From an uncultured bacterium (GTDB lineage: Bacteria; Cyanobacteriota; Vampirovibrionia; Gastranaerophilales; Gastranaerophilaceae), in the NCBI GenBank assembly GCA_902776035.1, contig CACYOO010000001.1, positions 62,001 to 126,000 on the forward strand: 64,000 nt of DNA, read 5' to 3'. A program made the translations under genes and the position numbers. Positions 45,332 through 53,277 of the stretch are shown here, in pieces. The notes under the pieces were generated by a model. The model was not told the DNA's origin. It searched no databases and saw only the letters and a program-made list of their open reading frames with translations. The stretch's first letter is position 1, and each line of letters begins with the position of its first letter.

Positions 45332-45796
45332 TTGACAACAACTTCAACATTTTCAGCTATAAAAGAAGACGGAACAAAAACAATGCATTTAGGTAGGCAT
45401 GTGTTAGCTGAATTTTTTGAATGCGATTCAAATGTATTAAATAGCTTAGAAAAAATTGAGAAATTAATGGTTGATGCAGCACTTGAATGTGGAGCAACTG
45501 TTGTTCAAAAGTGTTTTCATGCATTTAATCCGTATGGTATTAGCGGTGTTGTTATTATTGCAGAAAGCCATTTCGCTATTCATACTTGGCCGGAATTAGG
45601 ATATGCTGCTGTTGATTTATTTACTTGTGGTGATAAATGTGATCCAAAAGTTTCTTATGAGTTTTTAAGAAAAGCTTTTTATTCAAAAAATGCATCTTAT
45701 ACTGAATTAAATCGTGGTATTTTAGATGAAACTGATATGAAAGTTTTAGAAGTTCCGTTTAAAGTCGGTGTTCAAGAAATTTCTAATAACTTATAG
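45332..45796 (+). CDS. speD: S-adenosylmethionine decarboxylase proenzyme
   Basis: Makes decarboxylated SAM for spermidine synthesis. Self-cleavage occurs between E78 and S79 (IIAESHFAIHTWPE), giving the pyruvoyl group; HAFNPYGISG and the catalytic Cys in FTCGDKCDP are present. At 154 residues it is the short prokaryotic class. The start is TTG at 45332 with AAAGGGGG about 10 bases upstream, since no ATG fits. The preceding 45121-45331 is extremely A/T-rich. No speE lies nearby; mtnP at 57496 would clear the by-product methylthioadenosine. Confidence 0.93.
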   Translation: MTTTSTFSAIKEDGTKTMHLGRHVLAEFFECDSNVLNSLEKIEKLMVDAALECGATVVQKCFHAFNPYGISGVVIIAESHFAIHTWPELGYAAVDLFTCGDKCDPKVSYEFLRKAFYSKNASYTELNRGILDETDMKVLEVPFKVGVQEISNNL

Positions 45797-45797
45797 T

Positions 45798-46532
45798 ATG
45801 AAAAAAAAATTAACATTATCACTTGCTCATTTGTATCCTGAATTGATGAATTTATACGGTGATATGGGCAATATTATTGCGTTCCAAAAAAGATGTGAAT
45901 GGCATGGTATAAGTTTATTAATTGAAAATATAAACACTTCTGAAGATTTAAAATGTCCTCATGATATTTATTTTATTGGTGGAGGTCAAGACAGACAGCA
46001 AGTTGATGTTGCGTATGATATACAAAAAATCAAAAACTTATTAATTCAAGAACGTGATAATAATGCGGTATTTCTTTCAATATGCGGGGGGTATCAATTA
46101 TTTGGACATTATTATAAAGCACAAGATGGCAGTATGTTGAAGGGAATTGATTTGCTTGATGCATATACTGTTGCCGGAAAAAAACGTTTTATTGGTAATG
46201 TAACGGCTAAAATAGATTATTTATCTCCTAATACGCTTGTTGGTTTTGAAAATCATAGCGGATTAACATATCTTCAAGGTGAAACGAAGCCAATTTCTCA
46301 AGTTATTGTTGGACATGGAAATAATGGGGAAGACAAAACTGAAGGTGCAAGGTATAAAAATGTATTTGGCACATATTTACATGGTTCATTTCTACCTAAA
46401 AATCCACATTTTACTGATTATCTGATTAAATTGGCATTAGAGAAAAAATACAATGATAAATTTAATCTTGATATAATTGATGATACTATTGAATTAAATA
46501 CACATAAAAAATTAGTTAATAAAGCTTATTAA
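45798..46532 (+). CDS. gatD: GatD-like glutamine amidotransferase
   Basis: CobB/CobQ-type class I glutaminase. Nucleophile C96 in LSICGGYQLFG and the catalytic His in GTYLHGSFLPKNP match GatD, which supplies ammonia to MurT to amidate lipid II D-glutamate. ALAHLYPELMNLYGDMGN-type N-terminus (SLAHLYPELMNLYGD) is also characteristic. The ATG at 45798 gives a standard 244-residue protein 1 base past the speD stop; a longer frame from 45768 overlaps speD. The MurT partner is not in this window. Confidence 0.86.
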   Translation: MKKKLTLSLAHLYPELMNLYGDMGNIIAFQKRCEWHGISLLIENINTSEDLKCPHDIYFIGGGQDRQQVDVAYDIQKIKNLLIQERDNNAVFLSICGGYQLFGHYYKAQDGSMLKGIDLLDAYTVAGKKRFIGNVTAKIDYLSPNTLVGFENHSGLTYLQGETKPISQVIVGHGNNGEDKTEGARYKNVFGTYLHGSFLPKNPHFTDYLIKLALEKKYNDKFNLDIIDDTIELNTHKKLVNKAY

Positions 46533-46555
46533 AATGAATTTTTTATTTTAAATTA

Positions 46556-46564
46556 TGATAGAAT
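46556..46564 (+). promoter_or_regulatory. Extended -10 box for the flippase-like gene
   Basis: TGATAGAAT (TGn then TAGAAT at 46559-46564). The ATG begins at 46571, exactly the distance at which transcription would start, and no ribosome-binding box lies between, so the mRNA may be leaderless. Confidence 0.45.
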
Positions 46565-46570
46565 TTTTTT

Positions 46571-47587
46571 ATGAATAAACATAAAATTTTAGCTTTATCT
46601 GTAACTGTATTATTTCTTGTATTAATTTTTTACAAGATTGATTGGTTAAAATTGCTTGAAACTTTTAAAACTTTCAACTTTAAGTATTTATGGATAATTG
46701 CTCCATTGTATTATTTAACATTATATCTTAGAGGCATACGTTGGAAAGCTCTTTTAATGGATGATAAAAAATATTCGTCTTACCATTTGGGAGCGGTTTT
46801 TACTGTTGGCAGTATGCTTAACATATTTCTTCCTGCAAGGGCTGGTGATATATATAGAGCATATTATTTGGGTGAAAATAAAAATGAAAGCAAAATGAAA
46901 ATTTTTGGTTCTATAATTTTAGAAAGAACTGAGGATGGGATTAGTGTATTTTTAATTTTACTCACTGCAATACTATTTTACTGTAAAAATAATCCTGTTA
47001 TAACAGGATTAGCATATACAATAGGGTTTATTTTTATAGGCAGTATGCTGGCGTTTTATTTAATTTTTAAATTTAATAAAATAAATGAAATATGTAATTA
47101 TTTTATTAAAATCTCTGATAAATTGAAGTTGACTTCTATTTCGCATTTAATTGAAAACCTAAAAAAACATGCAATATCTTTTATGGATGGATTTGGAGTA
47201 TTGGATAATTTTTGGCTTACCGCAAAATCGGCAATACTCAGTATAATTTTATGGGGGATAGAATGTTATGTTGCATATTTAATTATATCAAGTTTTAATT
47301 TAAATCTGCCATTTTCATCTGCATTATTTGTATTAAGTTTGATTTCATTTTCAACAATGCTGCCATCTACATCTGTATTTTTAGGTCCTTATCAATATGC
47401 ATATATTATTGCATTAAGTATATATGGAATTGATAAATCAACAACACTTGCTATTTCAACTGTACATCAAACTATATTAATGCTTTTATTGACATTTGTA
47501 GGTTTATATTATCTTATTAAATTTAATTTTTCATTAAAGCAAATAAAAGAAATAAAAAGAAAGGAAAAAACTAGTGAACAAAATTAA
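46571..47587 (+). CDS. Flippase-like membrane protein (LPG synthase TM / UPF0104)
   Basis: About eight membrane helices with the family blocks LYLRGIRWKALL, NIFLPARAGDIYRAYYLG and a later TMLPSTSVFLGPYQYAYI. It corresponds to the membrane part of lysylphosphatidylglycerol synthase/AglD-like proteins, without the aminoacyl-transfer domain; such proteins are implicated in moving lipids or sugar lipids across the membrane. At 338 residues it is complete. It overlaps the following pseudopilin by 14 bases. Confidence 0.82.
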   Translation: MNKHKILALSVTVLFLVLIFYKIDWLKLLETFKTFNFKYLWIIAPLYYLTLYLRGIRWKALLMDDKKYSSYHLGAVFTVGSMLNIFLPARAGDIYRAYYLGENKNESKMKIFGSIILERTEDGISVFLILLTAILFYCKNNPVITGLAYTIGFIFIGSMLAFYLIFKFNKINEICNYFIKISDKLKLTSISHLIENLKKHAISFMDGFGVLDNFWLTAKSAILSIILWGIECYVAYLIISSFNLNLPFSSALFVLSLISFSTMLPSTSVFLGPYQYAYIIALSIYGIDKSTTLAISTVHQTILMLLLTFVGLYYLIKFNFSLKQIKEIKRKEKTSEQN

Positions 47588-48245
47588 TAAAATAGCTGCA
47601 TTTACACTGGCAGAAGTATTACTTGTATTAACAATTATAGGAGTAGTTTCTGTTTTGGTTCTGCCAAGTATTTCAGACAGTTATAAAGAAGACGAAAGTA
47701 TTGCGAGGTTAAGAAAAATTGAAAATGATTTGGATTTGGCATATCAAAAATCAGTAACAACTTATGGAGATTATACAACATGGAGTGTAACGGGTGCAAA
47801 TAGAGTAACTCAACTTACTGAATTTTTAAAAGGCAATGCTTGTGGAAATGTTGCATCTACAGCATCATCTTTGCAATGTTTTCCACCTAGCGTTACAATC
47901 GGAACAGAAAAAATAAGTGATAATACTGAATATTACAAAATGGAACTTGATGACGGTACTTCTGTTGCGATAAAACCGGATGATACAAATGCCAAGTATC
48001 TTGTATATGTTGCTCTTTCAGGTGCTACAGGTGGACATGTAATAGCAAAAGATATTTTTGGGTTTAATATTGATTATGCGAACGGTGTATCTCCTATGGG
48101 TGAAGGAAATGATAGGGGGGCAAACGACGCATATACTGCTGCTCAAACTATTAACGCTACAAATTGGGCGTTTATAAATGGTAATATGGATTATAATAAA
48201 TGTGCCGATACATTAAATTGGAAAACTAAAAAAACATGTGATTAG
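47574..48245 (+). CDS. Type II/IV pseudopilin (AFTLAEVL leader)
   Basis: Starts at GTG (47574) with AAAGAAAGG about 9 bases upstream. Leader MNKINKIAAFTLAEVLLV then the hydrophobic TIIGVVSVLVLPS; the -1 residue is Ala and Glu is at +5. The globular part (about 190 residues) has NACGNVASTASSLQCF and a C-terminal DYNKCADTLNWKTKKTCD with probable disulfides, plus a DDG-type loop. It is coupled to the flippase-like gene. Confidence 0.83.
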   Translation: MNKINKIAAFTLAEVLLVLTIIGVVSVLVLPSISDSYKEDESIARLRKIENDLDLAYQKSVTTYGDYTTWSVTGANRVTQLTEFLKGNACGNVASTASSLQCFPPSVTIGTEKISDNTEYYKMELDDGTSVAIKPDDTNAKYLVYVALSGATGGHVIAKDIFGFNIDYANGVSPMGEGNDRGANDAYTAAQTINATNWAFINGNMDYNKCADTLNWKTKKTCD

Positions 48246-49186
48246 TGAATTACATTAAGCATCATTTTTACACAAATTTTTGAGTTATGACGTATTTTTA
48301 CTATATCATAACAACCGTTTACGGCTGTATTGTATGCATTTTGGTTCTGAAGAAAATATTTTATTTTACTTACTAAATCTTCAAAATCTGCATAATATGG
48401 CATTTTTCCCTGAAATAATTGTCCACATTCGGTTCTGTAATCAGAGATTACAAGAGTTTTGCATGCGGCTGCTTGAAAAGTTCTATAATTAAGAGAGGAT
48501 ATGCCCTGAGCATTAATATTAAAAACTATTTTGGCTTGATTTAAAGCTTTTGCCATATCACATTCGTTATCAATAAAGCCCTTATAAGCTTTTTTAATTA
48601 AATCTTTATATTCTGTTCTTTTTAATGCATCATCATAGTGTTTTTGAATTGCATACCATGAAAAATTCAATTCAGGAAATGTGTGCATTAAATCAATAAA
48701 TGTATTTAATCTTAAATCAGTATCTAATCTGCCTGCAAACATTATATCATCTTTTTTTTCCAGCTTTAAATCCTTGTATATTTCTGTATTAACAAAATGA
48801 GGCATATAATAAAGATTATTTATATTAGATAGAATTGAGAGTTCCCTATCCCAATAAAAATTGTAATTATTTGGCTCATTTAATTTGGATAAATATTTTT
48901 CCCATAGTTCTCCTGCACCGGAAGTTTTACTTTCTATTACATCTGAAAAATAATTTATTGATGTTAAATGTAAATCATATTTTTGGCTTAAAATAACAGG
49001 TGAAAAACCATATCCTACAATGTATTTATAATTTGATTTTATATATTGATTAAAGTTTTCGTTTGATAATTCATCAAAAATATCAACAGTGTATCCATTT
49101 TGTTTGAAACCGTCAAATATACTTGATATAGTTAATCTTCCACCTATACTTGCAGGTAATATTCCTAAAATTTTATTTTCGTCCAT
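48242..49186 (-). CDS. CgeB-like glycosyltransferase
   Basis: A GT-B-type protein: a Rossmann-like N-terminus (KILGILPASIGGRLTISSI), a middle segment DDIMFAGRLDTDLRLNTFI typical of the glycosyltransferase second domain, and the CgeB-type block SLNYRTFQAAACKTLVISDYR followed by YYADFEDLVSKI. The ATG at 49186 has no good ribosome site; TATAAT lies 19 bases upstream. Probably builds a glycan or glycosylates pili, given its convergence on a pseudopilin gene, but this is inference. Confidence 0.7.
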   Translation of the reverse strand: MDENKILGILPASIGGRLTISSIFDGFKQNGYTVDIFDELSNENFNQYIKSNYKYIVGYGFSPVILSQKYDLHLTSINYFSDVIESKTSGAGELWEKYLSKLNEPNNYNFYWDRELSILSNINNLYYMPHFVNTEIYKDLKLEKKDDIMFAGRLDTDLRLNTFIDLMHTFPELNFSWYAIQKHYDDALKRTEYKDLIKKAYKGFIDNECDMAKALNQAKIVFNINAQGISSLNYRTFQAAACKTLVISDYRTECGQLFQGKMPYYADFEDLVSKIKYFLQNQNAYNTAVNGCYDIVKIRHNSKICVKMMLNVIH

Positions 49187-49296
49187 AAATTGAATAAAAA
49201 CATAAATTATAACAACTGTCAATTGTATATTAAACAATTGTTTTAACTTTTATTAAAAATTTTTCATTTATAAATTTGAATGTTTTAATATCATGT

Positions 49297-49878
49297 ATGA
49301 ATTATATATTTTATTTTTTAGTAATAATTTCGATTATTGCAGGTGCAATTAACGGTAAATTGCAGGATGTTGTAAATGCAATTTTGACAGGTGCGGATGT
49401 TTCTGTTAAGGTTGCTTTTTCTTTAATAGGTATAATGGCATTTTGGTTAGGAATAATGCGAATTGCAGAAAAATCAGGGATAATTAATTTTATTACAAAA
49501 TTATTAAAACCAATTGCAAAATATTTATTTAATGAAGTTCCTCACGATAATAAGGCAATTGGTGATATAGCGATGTGTTTTTCGGCTAATGCATTAGGTC
49601 TTACAAATGCTGCAACTCCTATTGGTTTAAAAGCAATGGAAGAATTGCAGGAAGTTAATAAAGATAAATCAACAGCTTCAAATGCTATGTGTATGTTTTT
49701 AGCAATGAATACTGCAGGATTTCAGCTTGTACCTGCTACTGTTATTGCTGTTTTAGTCGGAATAGGTTACAAAAATCCGACTGAAATAATTATGCCTACA
49801 TTAATTGTTACAACAACGGCTTTTTTAGGTGCTATTATTACGGCTAAGATATTTCAAAAATTATGGAGTGAGCAGTAA
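49297..49878 (+). CDS. spmA: Spore maturation protein A homologue (SpmA)
   Basis: Nucleoside-recognition-domain membrane protein with about five helices. It has AGAINGKLQDVVNAILTGAD, FSANALGLTNAATPIGLKAMEEL and NTAGFQLVPATVIAV, the usual SpmA landmarks. I prefer the ATG at 49297 because MNYIFYFLVIISIIAG aligns with normal SpmA starts; a TTG at 49276 adds 7 residues. No strong ribosome site is present. A one-base TAATG overlap links it to spmB. No sporulation genes are seen here. Confidence 0.88.
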   Translation: MNYIFYFLVIISIIAGAINGKLQDVVNAILTGADVSVKVAFSLIGIMAFWLGIMRIAEKSGIINFITKLLKPIAKYLFNEVPHDNKAIGDIAMCFSANALGLTNAATPIGLKAMEELQEVNKDKSTASNAMCMFLAMNTAGFQLVPATVIAVLVGIGYKNPTEIIMPTLIVTTTAFLGAIITAKIFQKLWSEQ

Positions 49879-50417
49879 TGACATTCCAGAATTTTATTAA
49901 TTTAATTTCACTTTGGACTTTACCAATTATAATTTTAATAATTTTAACGGTTGCTGTATGTAAAAAAGTTCATGTTTATGAGGAATTTACTGAGGGTGCA
50001 AAAGACGGGTTTAAGGTTGCAATTAATATAATACCTTATTTAGTAGCGATTATGGTTGCAATATCTATGCTTAGAGCTTCCGGTCTAATTGATATGTGTG
50101 AACATTTAATGTCGGGAATTTTGAATAAATTATCCATTCCGGCAGATGTTATACCGTTAATGATAGTACGTTCATTATCCGGTTCTGCTGCTTTAGGTGT
50201 ATTTTCGGATATTGCTAATAATTTTGGTCCTGATAGTTATGCAACAAAACTTGCGGCATTAATAGTAGGCAGTTCTGAAACTACATTTTATGTTTTGGCT
50301 GTGTATTTTGGCTCTGTAAAAATATCTAAAGTAAGATATGCAATGCTTACAGGTATTATTGCTGATATTATTGGTATTGTGGCAGCAATTGCTGTTGCGA
50401 GAATGTTTTTCCTGTAG
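49878..50417 (+). CDS. spmB: Spore maturation protein B homologue (SpmB)
   Basis: Partner of SpmA; 179 residues with five hydrophobic segments. Landmarks are FTEGAKDGFKVAINIIPYLVAI, RASGLIDM, IPLMIVRSLSGSAALGVFSDI and GSSETTFYVLAVYFGSV. In sporeformers the pair affects core dehydration; in other bacteria the pair is widespread and the substrate is unknown. Its last 50 bases overlap a convergent zinc-ribbon gene. Confidence 0.88.
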   Translation: MTFQNFINLISLWTLPIIILIILTVAVCKKVHVYEEFTEGAKDGFKVAINIIPYLVAIMVAISMLRASGLIDMCEHLMSGILNKLSIPADVIPLMIVRSLSGSAALGVFSDIANNFGPDSYATKLAALIVGSSETTFYVLAVYFGSVKISKVRYAMLTGIIADIIGIVAAIAVARMFFL

Positions 50418-50757
50418 TGTAATCTACCCAGCATTGAGTAACGGATTTTCTTGGTTTTTCTTTTACTTCTTTACGCACTAAAACTGCATAATTGGCATTT
50501 ACAAAATCAATTTTATTTAATTTTTCTAATTTATATTCTTCAGAACCGCAATTATGACAAAAATTATTTACAGGAACAACTTTTCCATGTTTTATGATTG
50601 CTTTATGTTTCATTCCACAGCATGAACATTTTACTATTATCCATTGATTTTCAATTAATGCACCACAATCAGGACAATATCCAAAATCTTTGTCCATGCC
50701 AACGTGTTCATGATTACATTTTGTACCAAATAAAGCAGAAATAATGTTAAACCCCAT
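50368..50757 (-). CDS. Zinc-ribbon protein, unknown
   Basis: A 129-residue protein with three CxxC pairs (CPDCG, CSCCG, CHNCG) and a leading CNHEH, enough for one or two zinc ribbons. The C-terminal segment (KSVTQCWVDYTTGKTFSQQQ) is unassigned. It shares 50 bases with spmB on the opposite strand, an unusually long antisense overlap, but the cysteine pattern and a usable start support it as real. Divergent from the GNAT-like gene. Confidence 0.65.
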   Translation of the reverse strand: MGFNIISALFGTKCNHEHVGMDKDFGYCPDCGALIENQWIIVKCSCCGMKHKAIIKHGKVVPVNNFCHNCGSEEYKLEKLNKIDFVNANYAVLVRKEVKEKPRKSVTQCWVDYTTGKTFSQQQLLPQYQ

Positions 50758-50878
50758 AATAGACCTCTCAATTGCATTTTGTAGAAATTAAATAATGATG
50801 TAGATGTCATGTATTTAATGATGTTTTTTATAAAGTCAACATTTTTGCAAAAAAATTTTATAAAATTTTTTGAGCAGG

Positions 50879-50907
50879 TTGAAAGTGCTTTGAAAAAAGG
50901 GTATAAT
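50879..50907 (+). promoter_or_regulatory. Consensus promoter, likely leaderless
   Basis: TTGAAA (50879-50884), 17-base spacer, TATAAT (50902-50907). The start codon at 50914 coincides with the expected transcription start and there is no ribosome box closer than GGG at the -10 edge. Confidence 0.65.
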
Positions 50908-50913
50908 TTATTT

Positions 50914-51915
50914 ATGGCAAAAATAAGAAAACTTTTACCTTTTGATACTAAAAAAATAAAAAACATGATTTCTTTTTTAGGTAATGACGAAGCCGAAAAA
51001 TTTATGCGGCGTGTTCTGGATACATCATGTGATTTATTTCACTATTGGCTGCCTTTAGAAATGAAGTTTAAAACTGAATCTTATGTGCTTGTTGAAAACG
51101 GTGAATTGCTTGGAATGATTTCTGTTAAACCAACTTATGGTAATCCTTATAAACTAAATATTACACGTTTAATGTTTAAAAAAGATTATCTTGCAGCAGG
51201 TAAACAGCTTGTTGAATTTATACTTGCAAGATACGGTGCAAAGGGTGTGCAAACTTTTATTGTATCAATTGATGATTCACATGATGAACTTTTAAATTTA
51301 TTTAATAACGGATGCGGATTTAGAAATTGTTCTTGTGAACAACTATGGAGAGTTAATTTACAGGATATTCAAGATAATATATCACAACCGAATTTTAGAT
51401 TATTTAAAAATACTGATGCACAAGCTGCTGCAATGCTGTATAATGACACTGTAATTACTCATTTTAAACCGTCTATGTTAAAAACTAAAAATGAATATTT
51501 TGATACTCCGTTTAAGGGCTTAAAAGATGGTCTGGAATGGAATTATGTACAGGAAGATAGAAATTTGCATACATTGGCTGCTTATTTTTCTATTCAAAGT
51601 TTAGATTTTACTAATTATATAATTGATATAACTTCATCAATTGGAATATCACTTGACTACGATAGTATTTTAAATTTTGCTCAAAATGAAATTAAAAAAA
51701 GGGTTAAAAACTATACTATATTTGTAAAAACAAAACAGTATACAGAAGATACAAAAATGTTAGAAGAATATTTAAATAACAAGCAATTCAGTTGTGTTCA
51801 AACCCAAAATATTCTTGTAAAAGATTTTTATAAATTAATAAAACAACCGTCAGAATCAAATGAGATTGTTTTATTTGCAGAAACAACAAAGCCCGTTTTT
51901 AAAATAAAATACTAA
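50914..51915 (+). CDS. GNAT-like acetyltransferase domain protein
   Basis: A 333-residue protein. The middle strand-helix pattern SYVLVENGELLGMISVKPT then NITRLMFKKDYLAAGKQLVEFILARYG resembles the central strands and acyl-CoA helix of GNAT enzymes, though the classic Q/RxxGxG/A loop is not plain. The C-terminal half may be a second, degenerate copy. Downstream, its end overlaps the pth stop by 4 bases on the other strand. The ATG at 50914 is chosen because the -10 box lies inside the longer frame. Confidence 0.55.
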   Translation: MAKIRKLLPFDTKKIKNMISFLGNDEAEKFMRRVLDTSCDLFHYWLPLEMKFKTESYVLVENGELLGMISVKPTYGNPYKLNITRLMFKKDYLAAGKQLVEFILARYGAKGVQTFIVSIDDSHDELLNLFNNGCGFRNCSCEQLWRVNLQDIQDNISQPNFRLFKNTDAQAAAMLYNDTVITHFKPSMLKTKNEYFDTPFKGLKDGLEWNYVQEDRNLHTLAAYFSIQSLDFTNYIIDITSSIGISLDYDSILNFAQNEIKKRVKNYTIFVKTKQYTEDTKMLEEYLNNKQFSCVQTQNILVKDFYKLIKQPSESNEIVLFAETTKPVFKIKY

Positions 51916-52469
51916 TTAAATTTATTTTGAGTTTTTTCAATTCCATTATCAAGATAAAATTTGATAGACTCAACTGCTGTTTTTAAAGTTTCTTTTAATA
52001 AAGGAGTTTGTTCAGAAGTAAAGTTTTGAAGGACAAAAACCTCTGACGGTAAATTTGGTTGAGGCCCTATACCTATTTTTAAACGGTCAAATTTATTTGT
52101 TCCTGTATGTTGTATAATGGACTTTATTCCGTTATGTCCGCCATCAGAGCCGGATGGTCTATATCTTAAACGTCCCAAATCCAAATTTATATCATCATAA
52201 ATTACAAGAATATCACTTATATCAATTTTGTAATAATTCATTACTTGGCTCAGTGCTTCTCCTGATAAGTTCATATAAGTAGTTGGTTTTATAATAATAA
52301 TATCATTATTATTATATTTTATTTTTGTAAGCATACATTTTAATTTATTTTCAGTTTTAAAACTAAAATTCTCATTAACAGACCAATAATCAACAGCCAT
52401 AAAACCGGCATTATGTCTTGTAAAATTATATTTATCTCCGATATTTCCAAGTGCTGTAATAAGTTTCAA
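51912..52469 (-). CDS. pth: Peptidyl-tRNA hydrolase
   Basis: Recycles peptidyl-tRNA released from ribosomes. ALGNIGDKYNFTRHNAGF (catalytic His in RHN), DDINLDLGRLRYRPSGSDGGHNGIKS and the KIGIGPQ block are conserved; the common LGNPG is LGNIG here. At 185 residues it is full length. The start is TTG at 52469 with AAAGG about 10 bases upstream. Confidence 0.93.
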   Translation of the reverse strand: MKLITALGNIGDKYNFTRHNAGFMAVDYWSVNENFSFKTENKLKCMLTKIKYNNNDIIIIKPTTYMNLSGEALSQVMNYYKIDISDILVIYDDINLDLGRLRYRPSGSDGGHNGIKSIIQHTGTNKFDRLKIGIGPQPNLPSEVFVLQNFTSEQTPLLKETLKTAVESIKFYLDNGIEKTQNKFN

Positions 52470-52629
52470 AATAATATACCTTTGTTTAAAAGTGCTTATA
52501 ATTATAATTTTAACGCAAATAAATATTACCGAACGTATTGTCTACCTTTCGCTTAACAAAAAGATAAATAACGTTTATTTTATGATACACAGAAAACTTA
52601 TTTTGTGAAATTTTAAGGGGAGATAAGCA

Positions 52630-53217
52630 ATGAAAACACAAAAAGAAAAACAAATAATTACAGAAAAGAGTTCTAAAAAAGTAGGGAATTTTTTAGAAAG
52701 AACGGGCTTACATAAAAAAGATTTTGCAGAAATGATTGGGGTAACATTATCCTATGTTTACAATTTAATTGATGAAACAATACCTTTTTCAACAAGGAGT
52801 ACAACTATAGAACGAATTGCAACTGTAATGGAAATTTTACCTGAAGAATTTGAAGAATATAAAATTCCTCAAGAACCGATAATGATTGATGAAGCCGTAG
52901 ATATTATTCGTGATAATATGAATAAAAAGGGCTTAAGTGTTGTTAATTTTTTAAAATCGTTTCCACGAAAAAAACGTCTTGATATGGTAGATGTCTTGAG
53001 AGGCGCATTACCGTTGCCAATTGATTACAAAGATTTGAGTATGATAGGTCAGGTTTTGGATTTATCAAGTGAAGAAACATACGATATATGGGAAAATAGA
53101 GTAAAACAGGTTCTTGAAGCAGGGGGGATGAATATATATTCTAATGCTGCGCTTGTTAATTCTATGTTTGAATGTGCTAAAAAATATATCGATGTAGATT
53201 TGGGGAATAAAGAGTAA
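52630..53217 (+). CDS. HTH-containing regulator, uncharacterised
   Basis: N-terminal HTH (KKDFAEMIGVTLSYVYNLID) preceded by a basic stretch, then MEILPEEFEEYKIPQEP, and a C-terminal all-helical region that includes a second HTH-like pattern (LSVVNFLKSFPRKKRLDMVDVLRG). At 195 residues it is a cytoplasmic DNA-binding protein of unknown target. AAGGGGAG precedes the ATG. It ends at a strong terminator. Confidence 0.7.
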   Translation: MKTQKEKQIITEKSSKKVGNFLERTGLHKKDFAEMIGVTLSYVYNLIDETIPFSTRSTTIERIATVMEILPEEFEEYKIPQEPIMIDEAVDIIRDNMNKKGLSVVNFLKSFPRKKRLDMVDVLRGALPLPIDYKDLSMIGQVLDLSSEETYDIWENRVKQVLEAGGMNIYSNAALVNSMFECAKKYIDVDLGNKE

Positions 53218-53238
53218 AACTAAATAAAACTAAATAAT

Positions 53239-53275
53239 AAAAAGACTTGTATTAATTTAAATACAAGTCTTTTTT
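53239..53275. terminator. Bidirectional terminator
   Basis: A 15-bp perfect stem (AAAAAGACTTGTATT / AATACAAGTCTTTTT) with a 6-base loop and T/A runs on both sides, between the convergent HTH gene and the DUF1537 kinase gene. Confidence 0.9.
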
Positions 53276-53277
53276 GT

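Noticed and set aside
49195-49240. CAATTG-containing inverted sequence as a regulatory operator
   Set aside because: Short and AT-rich; expected by chance and not repeated elsewhere near regulators.
49297-50417. Evidence of a spore-forming Firmicute
   Set aside because: spmAB occurs widely in non-sporeformers and nothing else here is sporulation-specific.
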